NCBI GenBank assembly: GCA_902777125.1
Contig: CACYSQ010000001.1
Location: forward strand, 186,001-250,000
Source of the DNA: Ruminococcus flavefaciens
GTDB taxonomy: Bacteria; Bacillota; Clostridia; Oscillospirales; Ruminococcaceae
Length of the DNA stretch: 64,000 bases
Reading direction: 5' to 3'
The first letter of the stretch is position 1; each line of letters begins with the position of its first letter. Below are positions 41,297-49,481 of the stretch, piece after piece. The notes under the pieces are model-generated. The model searched no databases. It was not told the DNA's origin and saw only the letters and a list, made by a program, of their open reading frames with translations. The translations under genes and the position numbers were made by a program.

Positions 41297-42138
41297 TGAA
41301 AAGAGTAGTAACAATACAGGATATATCGTGCTTCGGAAAGTGCTCGCTGACCGTTGCGCTGCCGATAATCTCCGCAATGGGCATAGAGACCGCAGTCATA
41401 CCGACGGCTGTGCTGTCGACTCACACCGGAAGCGGCTTCAGCGGCTACACCTTCCGCGACCTCACAAGCGATATCCCCGATATTTCGCGTCACTGGCAGA
41501 GCCTCGGACTGAAATTCGATGCGATGTATACAGGCTACCTCGGTTCGATTGAGCAGGTGCAGATAGTCTCGGACTTCTTCGATACGTTTTCGACCGGGAG
41601 CAATTTCAGGGTAGTTGACCCTGTTCTCGGTGATGCCGGAAAGCTCTACGCGGGCTTCACGCCGGATTTTGTCCGGGAGATGCGCCGCCTTTGCCGCAAG
41701 GCTGACTACATCATACCCAACATGACGGAGGCTTCGTTCCTCCTTGATATGCCCTACACCGAGGACTACGATCAGGCATATGTTGAGGATATCCTGCGGC
41801 GTCTGGCAGACCTCGGCTGTCCCACACCGCTGCTCACGGGAGTGCATTTCGACAGTGCCTCACAGGGCGCAGCCGCCTATGATTCAGCAAGCGACACCTT
41901 CTGCTATTCCTTCGGGGAGAGCTTCGACCGCACCGTTCACGGCACAGGCGATATCTTCGCGAGCGTTTTTACCGGAGCCGTTGCCCTCGGGAAGTCCCTT
42001 GACCGTGCGCTTGATATGTGCGTGGGATTCACGCATGACTGCATAGAGGCAACGATACCGGAATTTGACCGCACATGGTACGGTACCTGCTTCGAGACCT
42101 GTCTCGGCAGTCTCGCAGCACAGTGTGCTGAAAACTGA
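41296..42138 (+). CDS. pdxY: Pyridoxamine/pyridoxal kinase
   Basis: This 280-residue ribokinase-superfamily protein phosphorylates B6 vitamers to PLP precursors. Markers are IQDISCFGKCSLTVALPI at the start, PTAVLSTHTG, MYTGYLGS, VVDPVLGDAG (metal and phosphate binding) and the anion-hole/catalytic Asp segment HGTGDIFASVFTG. Clostridial members are usually annotated as pyridoxamine kinase. The start is the ATG overlapping the AraC gene stop and served by AAGGAG. Confidence 0.87.
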   Translation: MKRVVTIQDISCFGKCSLTVALPIISAMGIETAVIPTAVLSTHTGSGFSGYTFRDLTSDIPDISRHWQSLGLKFDAMYTGYLGSIEQVQIVSDFFDTFSTGSNFRVVDPVLGDAGKLYAGFTPDFVREMRRLCRKADYIIPNMTEASFLLDMPYTEDYDQAYVEDILRRLADLGCPTPLLTGVHFDSASQGAAAYDSASDTFCYSFGESFDRTVHGTGDIFASVFTGAVALGKSLDRALDMCVGFTHDCIEATIPEFDRTWYGTCFETCLGSLAAQCAEN

Positions 42139-42142
42139 ATTT

Positions 42143-42171
42143 GCATGGAACGGCGTCCTCGCCGTTCCTGC
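42143..42171. repeat. Short hairpin repeat after pdxY
   Basis: GGAACGGCG/CGCCGTTCC stem within GCATGG...CCTGC. Similar hairpins follow genes at 48738-48765 and 53989-54017, and partly at 11670-11693 and 44541-44558. It lacks a T-run. Confidence 0.6.
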
Positions 42172-42274
42172 GGTATTATCCGTGCGGACCGCTTTTGCGG
42201 GATTGTGACAAATCACAAGTATTTTCCGGTTAGCGGCAAAAATCTGCCAAGAGATACAAAATTCGCAAAACTGC

Positions 42275-42301
42275 TTGACAAAATCCCGGCTACGGTATAA
42301 T
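42275..42301 (+). promoter_or_regulatory. Promoter for glnN
   Basis: TTGACA (42275-42280) and TATAAT (42296-42301) with a short 15-bp spacer, overlapping a TATATATAAT run. The short spacing suggests dependence on an activator or a different -10 register. Confidence 0.7.
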
Positions 42302-42355
42302 ATATATAATGTAACAGAATATATTGAAACAATGGCGTTTCGATTGTAATTCACA

Positions 42356-42380
42356 GGACAGAGCAAATTCTGTCCCTTTT
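42356..42380 (+). promoter_or_regulatory. Terminator-like hairpin in the glnN leader
   Basis: GGACAGA/TCTGTCC stem with a six-base loop, followed by CTTTTG, lies in the 130-base leader between the promoter and glnN. It could be an attenuator responding to nitrogen status. I see no competing anti-terminator clearly enough to claim one. Confidence 0.4.
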
Positions 42381-42434
42381 GCAGTCGGAGCCTTATTTTT
42401 TTCTCCCTTGCGGAGATCGTCAGGAGGATATACT

Positions 42435-44540
42435 ATGTCAGAAACATCGACCCCCAAGAACGTTGCCGATTTCTTCGGCTGCAATGTCTTCAACGACAAG
42501 GTGATGCGCGAAAGGCTTCCCAAGGACGTTTACAGAGCTGTCCGCAATACAAAAAAGCTCGGCTGTCCGCTTGCACCCGAGATCGCAGGAGCCGTTGCAC
42601 ACGCAATGAAGGAATGGGCTATCGAAAAGGGCGCTACACATTATACACACTGGTTCCAGCCCATGACAGGCGTTACTGCCGAGAAGCACGATGCCTTCCT
42701 CAATCCCGCTGAAAGAGGCGGTATTCTCCTCGAATTTTCGGGCAAGGAGCTCGTCAAGGGCGAGGCTGACGCTTCATCGTTCCCGTCCGGCGGACTTCGT
42801 TCCACCTTCGAGGCAAGAGGCTATACCGCGTGGGACCCCACCTCCAACGCCTTCGTCAAGGACGGCTCGCTCTATATCCCGACAGCCTTCACCTCCTACA
42901 CAGGCGAGACCCTCGACAAGAAAACTCCGCTTCTCCGCTCAATGGAGGTCCTCAGCGAGCAGGCACTCCGTATACTGCGCCTTTTCGGCAATACAAGAGC
43001 TACAAGAGTCATCACGACAGTAGGTCCCGAGCAGGAATACTTCCTCGTTGACAAGAAGTATTACGATGCGCGTGAGGACCTCGTCATAACCGGACGCACC
43101 CTTTTTGGTGCAAAGCCTCCCAAGGGTCAGGAACTCGAGGATCACTACTACGGCAACATAAAGCAGAGGGTATCCGACTACATGAAGGACCTCGACGAGG
43201 AGCTCTGGAAGCTCGGCGTTTATGCCAAGACCAAGCACAACGAGGTAGCTCCCGCACAGCATGAGCTTGCCCCTGTTTTCACCAATACCAATATCGCAGC
43301 CGACCACAATCAGCTCACTATGGAGATAATGAAGAAGGTCGCTGTCAAGCACGGTCTGTACTGTCTCCTCCACGAAAAGCCCTTTGCAGGCGTGAACGGC
43401 TCAGGCAAGCACAACAACTGGTCGATGTCCTCCAACGACGGTCAGAACCTCCTCGATCCCGGCGACTGTCCGCAGGATAACCTCCAGTTCCTCACATTCC
43501 TCTGCGCTATCATCAAGGGCGTTCACGAGTACGCACCGCTTCTGAGACTTTCCGCAGCTTCCGCCGGAAACGACCACCGTCTCGGCGCAAATGAAGCTCC
43601 GCCTGCAATAGTATCAATGTTCATCGGAACAGAGCTTCAGGGCGTTATCGACGCACTCGAGGTCGGCGAGAAGTACCGTTCCACCGACGACAAGACCTTC
43701 GAGATAGGCGTGGACGTTCTCCCGGATTTCCCCAAGGACACCACTGACCGCAACCGTACATCTCCGTTTGCGTTTACCGGGAACAAGTTCGAGTTCCGTA
43801 TGCTCGGCTCGGCTGATTCGATTTCGTGTACCAATACTATCATCAATACGATCGTTGCGGAGGAACTCTGCCAGATAGCTGACGAGCTCGAGGGTTCGGC
43901 TGACTTCACCAATGACCTGAAAAAGCTCCTTGCGAAGATAATAACTGAGCACAAGGCTATAATCTACAACGGCAACGGCTATTCCGAGGAGTGGCTGGAG
44001 GAAGCCGTAAACGTGAGACACCTCCCGAACCTTGTTTCGACTGTTGATGCTCTCCCGGAGTACATCACTCCCAAGAGCGTGGCGCTGTTCGAGAAGTTCA
44101 AGGTTTACACAGAGGCTGAGCTGAAAGCGCGTACAGAGGTTCTTCTCGAAAACTACAGCAAGGTGCTGAACATCGAGGCTCTGACCATGCTCGAGATCGT
44201 CAAGAGGGACATTATCCCGGCTTGTCTTAAATATACTAAGGAGATATGCGATACCGGTGCTTCCAAGCAGGCAATGGGCATCGACAGCGGACTTGAAAAG
44301 GAGCTCGCAGGAAAGCTCTCTGACCTCACAAAGGGCATTTACCGCGAAACAGCGCTTCTTGAGGAGAAGGTCATCGCTGCTCAGGACAAGGAGAACGGAC
44401 TTCCCATGGCACGTTTCTACCGCGACGAGGTATTCGCGCAGATGCAGACTCTCCGTGCTATCGTGGACGAGACCGAGACCAATTTCAGCGAGGAATACTG
44501 GCCTCTGCCGTCTTATACGAAGCTTCTCTTTACCGTTTGA
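42435..44540 (+). CDS. glnN: Glutamine synthetase type III
   Basis: This 701-residue enzyme is a GSIII (GlnN), much longer than GSI, and makes glutamine from glutamate and ammonia. It contains the family segments TAYTSYTGE-like FTSYTGETLDKKTPLL, VGPEQEYFLVD, KHNEVAPAQHELAP, NGSGKHNNWS and NKFEFRMLGS. GSIII is common in Bacteroides, cyanobacteria and Ruminococcus, where it is a main ammonia-assimilation enzyme. AGGAGG lies before the ATG; the longer upstream frame runs through the leader hairpin. The gene is monocistronic. Confidence 0.95.
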   Translation: MSETSTPKNVADFFGCNVFNDKVMRERLPKDVYRAVRNTKKLGCPLAPEIAGAVAHAMKEWAIEKGATHYTHWFQPMTGVTAEKHDAFLNPAERGGILLEFSGKELVKGEADASSFPSGGLRSTFEARGYTAWDPTSNAFVKDGSLYIPTAFTSYTGETLDKKTPLLRSMEVLSEQALRILRLFGNTRATRVITTVGPEQEYFLVDKKYYDAREDLVITGRTLFGAKPPKGQELEDHYYGNIKQRVSDYMKDLDEELWKLGVYAKTKHNEVAPAQHELAPVFTNTNIAADHNQLTMEIMKKVAVKHGLYCLLHEKPFAGVNGSGKHNNWSMSSNDGQNLLDPGDCPQDNLQFLTFLCAIIKGVHEYAPLLRLSAASAGNDHRLGANEAPPAIVSMFIGTELQGVIDALEVGEKYRSTDDKTFEIGVDVLPDFPKDTTDRNRTSPFAFTGNKFEFRMLGSADSISCTNTIINTIVAEELCQIADELEGSADFTNDLKKLLAKIITEHKAIIYNGNGYSEEWLEEAVNVRHLPNLVSTVDALPEYITPKSVALFEKFKVYTEAELKARTEVLLENYSKVLNIEALTMLEIVKRDIIPACLKYTKEICDTGASKQAMGIDSGLEKELAGKLSDLTKGIYRETALLEEKVIAAQDKENGLPMARFYRDEVFAQMQTLRAIVDETETNFSEEYWPLPSYTKLLFTV

Positions 44541-44579
44541 GCAGGGAACGCTGTTCCCGGCGTATATCCGTAAAAAAAT

Positions 44580-44604
44580 GGCGTCCGAATGGACGCCGTT
44601 TTTT
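44580..44604 (+). terminator. Terminator after glnN
   Basis: GGCGTCC/GGACGCC stem with loop GAAT and a TTTTTT run. A GGGAAC/GTTCCC hairpin (44544-44558) lies between it and the stop. Confidence 0.88.
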
Positions 44605-44626
44605 ATGATATTGGATCAAAGCGTAG

Positions 44627-44645
44627 GGGCGCACATCGTGCGCCC
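44627..44645. repeat. Short GC hairpin repeat
   Basis: GGGCGCAC/GTGCGCCC stem with loop ATC inside GTAGG...CTTTAT. The same pattern occurs at 35209-35229 and 49389-49409. Hairpins of this form are frequent in intergenic regions of gut Firmicutes. Confidence 0.55.
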
Positions 44646-44675
44646 TTTATTGTTGCTATATTTGTTTTATTAGCG

Positions 44676-44771
44676 AAGCCGGTAAACTGCCGTGTGCGAA
44701 CGGAGACTTCCGGTTTGTTAAGCGTGAGCGAGCTTGCGAGCGGCAACGTGGATAGCGCAGCCTTCGGCTGC
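44676..44771 (+). repeat. Interspersed-repeat copy at the end of the Na/Pi cotransporter gene
   Basis: This is a full copy in the + orientation of the repeat at 13166-13263, with GTGAGCGAGCTTGCGAGCGG in the middle and ending GCAGCCTTCGGCTGC. It stops exactly where the cotransporter stop codon (TTA on +) begins, so its hairpin end again abuts a gene end. Confidence 0.8.
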
Positions 44772-46571
44772 TTATTGTACCTGTGCCTTCGGGGTATCGA
44801 GCCTTGAGAAGTATTCGTCCGCATATACCCTGTATTCGTGGCGGAAGTCCTCGTCGTTCTCCTTTACATCGTGGAGATAGGCGTGGATATTCGTCTTTTC
44901 GTCGGTCTGGATAAGACAGCCCGCAATGTTCGAGCAGTGGTCGGAAATGCGTTCGAGGTTGGTGAGGACGTCCTGGAAGATATATCCCAGCTCGACCGTA
45001 CATTCGTCGTTCTGGAGACGGCGGATATGGCGGTTTTTCAGCTCGGTGCTGAGGTTGTCCACGACCTCCTCGAGAGGCTCGACCTTATGCGCTGTGGCAA
45101 GGTCGTTGGCATTGTAGGCATCGAACGCACGGTTGATATTCTCAGCGATAGCGTCTGTGATGACCTGTATCTCGTTGAGACATTCCTCCGAGAAGCTTAT
45201 GTCCTTGTCGTGCATTTCCTGTGCGGATTCAACGAGGTTGACCGCATGGTCTGAGATACGCTCGAAGTTGCCGACGCAGTGCATCATCTTGGAAACGCTT
45301 CGGCTGTCCGCACCGGTAACTGAGCTTTTTGATATCTTGACGAGGAAGCTGTTGAGCTTGTCCTCGAAGCTGTCGATTATGTCCTCATTCTTGATGATCG
45401 TCTCAGCGGTCTCGGCATCGTATTTTTTGATGATATCGAGTGCTAAGAGAATGGTCTCGCGGGTGAGCTGTGACATCTCCAGAGTAGCTCCCTTGCAGGC
45501 CTGAACGGCAACGCTGGGGGTCTTGAGGAGGATAGCATCGAGCTCGGGGATAGCGTGTTTATGGCTTTCTTTCTGTTCGTTCTCGTCGTCCTTGATGATA
45601 AAGCGTGAGAGCCTGACAAGGAGAGATGAGAAAGGAATGAGCATGAAGGTTATCACAAGGTTGAATATCGTGTGCATAACGGCTATGCCTATAGCATTCG
45701 ATGTTTTGTCGAACAGTCCGAGCTGTATGATATGCTGGAGGAATAGCACTACAGGAAGAAGCACAAGCGTTCCTATCACCTTGATGGAAATATGTATGCA
45801 GGCAACGCGCTTGGCGTTTTTCTTAACGCCGATACTGGATATGAGCGCAGTAACGCAGGTTCCGATGTTCAGACCCATTACTATCGGGAGAGCCATACCG
45901 ACTGTGAGACCGCCTGTGCGCGAGAAAGCCTGTAGGATACCGATAGAAGCAGCTGAGCTCTGTACGATACCGGTGAATCCGGCACCGACGAGAACGCCGA
46001 TGAGGGGGTTCTTGAAGGCAGTGAGCGCTTCCTGGAACTTAGGAGATTCAGCCAGCGGCTCAACAGCGCCCGACATGAGCGTCATACCGGTCATGAGGAC
46101 CGAGAAGCCCACAAGGATGCGTCCAATGTCCTTTTTCTTGTTTTTCTTTGCTATCATAATGAACATCACGCCCACAAGCGCCACAAGTGGCGAGAAGGAG
46201 GTGGGCTTGAGCATTTTTATGAAGAAGTTGTTGCCCTCAACTCCGGCAAGGCTGAGTATCCACGCGGTGAGAGTGGTGCCAATATCAGCGCCGAAGCAAA
46301 CTCCGACGGTCTGGTCGAGGGTCATGATGCCGGAATTAACGAGTCCCACAAGCATAACGGTCATAGCCGAAGATGACTGTATGGCGATGGTTATGCCGGT
46401 TCCGAGAAGTATGCTTTTGAATTTGTTTGAGGTCATTTTTTTCAGGGCGACCTCAAGCTTGCCGCCGGTGAGTTTTTCGAGTCCGGTGGACATGACGTTC
46501 ATGCCGTAGAGGAAGAAAGCGAGTCCTCCGAGCATGGTAAAGATGTTGAAGATCGTAAATTTATCGTCCAT
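44772..46571 (-). CDS. Na+/phosphate cotransporter with C-terminal PhoU-like domain
   Basis: This 599-residue protein is a NptA/YjbB-type Na/Pi cotransporter. It has two inverted repeats of TM helices carrying the QSSSAMTVMLVGLV and QSSAASIGILQ signature segments, about eight to ten TM helices to residue 330, and a helical PhoU-like domain from about 370 to 570 (EDIIDSFEDKLNSFLVK, SDHAVNLVESAQEM, ERISDHCSNIAGCL). It imports or exports phosphate; the PhoU part probably regulates it. The start is the ATG after AGGAGAATAAA; a 17-codon longer frame lacks a site. It ends against a copy of the interspersed repeat. Confidence 0.9.
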   Translation of the reverse strand: MDDKFTIFNIFTMLGGLAFFLYGMNVMSTGLEKLTGGKLEVALKKMTSNKFKSILLGTGITIAIQSSSAMTVMLVGLVNSGIMTLDQTVGVCFGADIGTTLTAWILSLAGVEGNNFFIKMLKPTSFSPLVALVGVMFIMIAKKNKKKDIGRILVGFSVLMTGMTLMSGAVEPLAESPKFQEALTAFKNPLIGVLVGAGFTGIVQSSAASIGILQAFSRTGGLTVGMALPIVMGLNIGTCVTALISSIGVKKNAKRVACIHISIKVIGTLVLLPVVLFLQHIIQLGLFDKTSNAIGIAVMHTIFNLVITFMLIPFSSLLVRLSRFIIKDDENEQKESHKHAIPELDAILLKTPSVAVQACKGATLEMSQLTRETILLALDIIKKYDAETAETIIKNEDIIDSFEDKLNSFLVKISKSSVTGADSRSVSKMMHCVGNFERISDHAVNLVESAQEMHDKDISFSEECLNEIQVITDAIAENINRAFDAYNANDLATAHKVEPLEEVVDNLSTELKNRHIRRLQNDECTVELGYIFQDVLTNLERISDHCSNIAGCLIQTDEKTNIHAYLHDVKENDEDFRHEYRVYADEYFSRLDTPKAQVQ

Positions 46572-46643
46572 TTTATTCTCCTGTATCTGCCCTGCACCGT
46601 GCAGAGCTATAATATTTCCCAATTCTTTTTATCTCCATAGACT

Positions 46644-46671
46644 ATTATAGCGTAAAAAACGGAAGAGTCAA
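46644..46671 (-). promoter_or_regulatory. Promoter for the Na/Pi cotransporter
   Basis: On the - strand TTGACT (46671-46666) and TATAAT (46649-46644), 16 bp apart. Confidence 0.8.
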
Positions 46672-46834
46672 GGGCTTCGGGAAATATTTAACGTGGATTT
46701 TACAAAGCTGATATTTTCTTAACAAGCTGTGAGCATTTGTTGGTCCATAGTGCTCAGAGCATGGCTTAGTCAGTGCAGGGACGGTCGCTTTGGTACTCGG
46801 GGTCCGGCAGCGTATTAAAACAGGTGTATCCCTG
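46672..46834. other. Gene-free segment between divergent promoters
   Basis: The 348-base gap between the cotransporter and GT2 genes holds the two divergent promoters. The 163 bases between them contain no open frame with a ribosome-binding site, only a weak GAGCA/TGCTC pairing near 46732-46757. I recognise no riboswitch or RNA gene. Confidence 0.5.
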
Positions 46835-46863
46835 TTGCATTTTTTCCGGCGATGTGATATAAT
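46835..46863 (+). promoter_or_regulatory. Promoter for the GT2 gene
   Basis: TTGCAT (46835-46840) and TATAAT (46858-46863), 17 bp apart, 17 bases before AAAGGAGG. Confidence 0.82.
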
Positions 46864-46919
46864 ATAACCATTGATGTGCAAAGGAGGCGGCGGTCACGGA
46901 AAAACCGGCAGTTCTGTAT

Positions 46920-47900
46920 ATGGTCATACCCTGTTATAACGAGGAGGAAGTGCTCGGCGAGACTTCCGCGCGTCTCAGGGAAAAATACGTCCAGCTCACC
47001 GAAAAGGGGCTGATTTCAAGAGCAAGCAGGATAGTCTTCGTAAACGACGGCTCCGAGGACTCGACATGGGACATCATAACCCGTCTGCACAGCGAAGAAC
47101 CCGGCTTTTTCTCGGGCATAGACCTCGCCCATAACAGCGGTCACCAGAATGCCGTCCTCGCCGGACTGATGTCCGTGATGGATATATGTGATGCCGCGAT
47201 AACTATGGACGCCGACCTTCAGGACGATGTTGAAGCGATCGACGAGATGCTCGAACGCTTCCATGAGGGCAATCAGGTGGTCTACGGTGTCCGCAGCGCC
47301 CGCAAAAAGGACAGCTTCTTCAAGAAGTTCACAGCCGAGAGCTTCTACAAGTTCATGAGGCTCATGGGCGCAGAGGTGGTCTACAATCACGCGGACTTCC
47401 GTCTTATGAGCAAAAGGGTGCTGAAAGAGCTCTCGGGCTTCAAGGAGGTCAACCTTTTCCTCCGCGGAATGGTCCCGCTCATCGGCTTCAAGAGCTGCTC
47501 GGTCTACTACGAACGCAAGGAACGTGCCGCAGGCGAGAGCAAGTACCCCCTCCGGAAGATGATATCCTTTGCAGTGAACGGGATAACCTCGTTCAGCACA
47601 AAGCCGCTGAAATTCATAACCATGCTTGGATTTTTTATGTCAGTCATGAGCGTATTCGCGTTCATATGGGCATTTGTGGCTAAATTCTGTGGCTTTGCGG
47701 AGCTTGGCTGGTCGAGCCTCCTGTGCTCGATATGGCTCATCGGCGGCTTGCAGCTTTTCTGTCTGGGCATAATCGGCGAATATATCGGCAAGATCTACGC
47801 TGAGGTCAAGCACCGTCCGCGGTTCATAGTGGCGGACTTCCTCAACGACCTCGGAACGGAATTCATAAACACTCCCGGTGAAGATGAAAAAAGGACGTGA
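46920..47900 (+). CDS. Glycosyltransferase family 2, DPM1/GtrB-like, membrane-bound
   Basis: The frame encodes 326 residues from the first ATG: a GT2 domain (VIPCYNEEEVL, VNDGSEDSTW, DADLQDD as the DXD-type motif) and two C-terminal TM helices (about 235-265 and 270-295), as in GtrB/YkcC enzymes that load sugars on undecaprenyl phosphate. The start is odd. The AAAGGAGG site (46880-46887) is 32 bases before this ATG, but optimally spaced from an in-frame ACG at 46896, and the codons between read TEKPAVLY, resembling the usual N-terminus MEKPAVLY. Either ACG is the start or an ATG has been lost by mutation or misread. Confidence 0.88.
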   Translation: MVIPCYNEEEVLGETSARLREKYVQLTEKGLISRASRIVFVNDGSEDSTWDIITRLHSEEPGFFSGIDLAHNSGHQNAVLAGLMSVMDICDAAITMDADLQDDVEAIDEMLERFHEGNQVVYGVRSARKKDSFFKKFTAESFYKFMRLMGAEVVYNHADFRLMSKRVLKELSGFKEVNLFLRGMVPLIGFKSCSVYYERKERAAGESKYPLRKMISFAVNGITSFSTKPLKFITMLGFFMSVMSVFAFIWAFVAKFCGFAELGWSSLLCSIWLIGGLQLFCLGIIGEYIGKIYAEVKHRPRFIVADFLNDLGTEFINTPGEDEKRT

Positions 47901-47917
47901 GCATTCACGTCCTTTTT
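47890..47917. terminator. Bidirectional terminator containing the GT2 stop codon
   Basis: AGGACGTGA/TCACGTCCT stem with loop GCAT, flanked by A's and T's. The TGA stop of the GT2 gene is the end of the left arm. Confidence 0.88.
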
Positions 47918-47921
47918 CATT

Positions 47922-48710
47922 TTATATCAGTCCGAAGTGCCGGAGAGCATTTTCGATGCCGTCCTCCTCGATAGGTGTTGTTATGTACGAAACATAGGGG
48001 TAAAGGCACTCCGCACCGCCCATTGCGATGCTGTTCGGTACAGCCTCAAGCATCGGGAGATCGTTCATGCTGTCACCTATCGCGTAGGCGTTTTCACGCG
48101 GTATGCCGTACATCTCAAGCACTTTCCCGATAGCGGTAGCCTTTGTGCAGCCAAGCGGGACGTTCTCATAGAAGCCGTTCCCGCGGTCGATAATGGAGAA
48201 GTGCTTGCCGACCTCTTTGCGGAAAAGCTCAAAGTCCGAGTCCTCATTGACCCATATCACGAACTTGTCAAAGATGAAAGCCTCGTCCTCGACCCTGCGG
48301 CTTATGTCGATGCCGTCCTCGACGAAGTTCCTGAGAAAATCCCGGAGGTCGTCCGTAACAGGAGCCTTGTCATCGAAGAAGTAGCCGTCGGTATGCTCAT
48401 AGACCGGCGTTACATTGCATTTCCGCATGAGTGCGGCTATTTCGCGGCAGAAGGGCTGTTCGAGGGTGCTGCGGAAGACGAGTTTTCCCTCGCATTCAAT
48501 GTATGTTCCGCAGCCGCAGATGATGCCGTCGAAGCCGACCGCTCTGACAGCCGGACTGATATTGAACGCGGTCCTTCCGGAGTTGATAAAGGTGAGGTTC
48601 CCGAGCTCACGGGTCCGCTTTATGGCTCTTGCCGCACTTTCGGGGAGGAACCTCCTCGCGTCCTCGGTTATGAGAGTACCGTCGATGTCGAAAAAAATGA
48701 TAGACCGCAT
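47922..48710 (-). CDS. HAD-superfamily Cof-type phosphatase
   Basis: This 262-residue protein is a class IIB (Cof-like) HAD hydrolase. It has motif I FFDIDGTLI at residues 5-13, motif II INSGRT, the Lys motif in GCTKATAIG and motif III/IV GDSMNDLPMLE. Such enzymes dephosphorylate sugar phosphates, FMN or PLP; the substrate is not determined. The start is the ATG after AAGGAG; a 19-codon longer frame runs through a hairpin repeat. Confidence 0.88.
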   Translation of the reverse strand: MRSIIFFDIDGTLITEDARRFLPESAARAIKRTRELGNLTFINSGRTAFNISPAVRAVGFDGIICGCGTYIECEGKLVFRSTLEQPFCREIAALMRKCNVTPVYEHTDGYFFDDKAPVTDDLRDFLRNFVEDGIDISRRVEDEAFIFDKFVIWVNEDSDFELFRKEVGKHFSIIDRGNGFYENVPLGCTKATAIGKVLEMYGIPRENAYAIGDSMNDLPMLEAVPNSIAMGGAECLYPYVSYITTPIEEDGIENALRHFGLI

Positions 48711-48737
48711 ATAAATGCTCCTTTTTGGAATATTCGG

Positions 48738-48765
48738 GCAGGGAACGGCGGAGTGCGGTTCCTGC
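48738..48765. repeat. Short hairpin repeat before the HAD gene
   Basis: GCAGGGAACGGCG with CGGTTCCTGC forms an imperfect hairpin of the same type as 42143-42171 and 53989-54017. It lies just upstream of the HAD ribosome-binding site on the other strand. Confidence 0.55.
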
Positions 48766-48837
48766 AAAGGTAATGGCTAAATATACAAAACTGGTAGGCG
48801 CAGATTGTGGGTTGTGCTGAAAGTATAGCCGGGATAT

Positions 48838-48865
48838 TGAAAAAAACACGGAATTATGCTACAAT
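48838..48865 (+). promoter_or_regulatory. Promoter for the flavodoxin-like gene
   Basis: TTGAAA (48838-48843) and TACAAT (48860-48865), 16 bp apart. Confidence 0.7.
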
Positions 48866-48897
48866 ATATGTATAAGACGCACAAGGGAGGCAACATA

Positions 48898-49380
48898 ATG
48901 AATACATTGGTAGCATATTTTTCAGCAAGCGGAGTTACTGCCGCTGCCGCAAAGAACCTCGCTGAGGCAGCCGGGGCAGACCTCTACGAGATAAAGCCTG
49001 CCGTGCCCTATACCGATGCCGATCTTGACTGGAGAGACCGTAAGAGCCGCAGCAGCATGGAGATGCGCGATCTTATCTCGCGTCCGGCGATATCCGACAG
49101 AGAGACCGATCTTTCCGGCTATGATACGATATTTCTCGGCTTCCCGATATGGTGGTACGTCGCACCGACCATAATCAATACCTTCCTTGAAAGCAGGGAT
49201 TTTTCCGGGAAGAAAATAATCGTTTTTGCGACCTCCGGCGGAAGTGATCTCGAAAAAAGCGCCGAAAACCTCCGTGAAAGCGCACCGGGCGCCGAGATAA
49301 TCAAGGGCCGCATGATGAACGGCAGTCCCTCCGTATCCGAACTCGCGGACTGGGTCAAAGAAATAAAAGCTAAGAGCTAA
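48898..49380 (+). CDS. Flavodoxin-like protein
   Basis: This 160-residue protein has the FMN-phosphate loop FSASGVTAAAA (residues 8-18), GFPIWWYVAPTIINTFLE and the FATSGGSDLEKS segment typical of the flavodoxin/NAD(P)H-dependent oxidoreductase group found in Clostridia. It is cytoplasmic and probably an FMN electron carrier or quinone-type reductase. AGGGAGG precedes the ATG; the 14-codon longer frame starts at the -10 region. Confidence 0.87.
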   Translation: MNTLVAYFSASGVTAAAAKNLAEAAGADLYEIKPAVPYTDADLDWRDRKSRSSMEMRDLISRPAISDRETDLSGYDTIFLGFPIWWYVAPTIINTFLESRDFSGKKIIVFATSGGSDLEKSAENLRESAPGAEIIKGRMMNGSPSVSELADWVKEIKAKS

Positions 49381-49388
49381 GATCATAG

Positions 49389-49409
49389 GGGACGGATACT
49401 ATCCGTCCC
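49389..49409. repeat. Short GC hairpin repeat after the flavodoxin gene
   Basis: GGGACGGAT and ATCCGTCCC pair with an ACT loop. It has the same layout as 44627-44645 (TAGGGG...CCCTAC). Confidence 0.55.
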
Positions 49410-49435
49410 TACAATGCTCTCTGATCCGGAAAAAT

Positions 49436-49465
49436 AGCTCCCCTTTATAAAGAGGGGAGCTTTTC
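49436..49465. terminator. Bidirectional terminator between flavodoxin and lysS
   Basis: AGCTCCCCT/AGGGGAGCT stem with an 8-base loop, TTTT on the + side and an A-rich run on the other. Confidence 0.88.
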
Positions 49466-49481
49466 TGCGTTATATTGAGGT

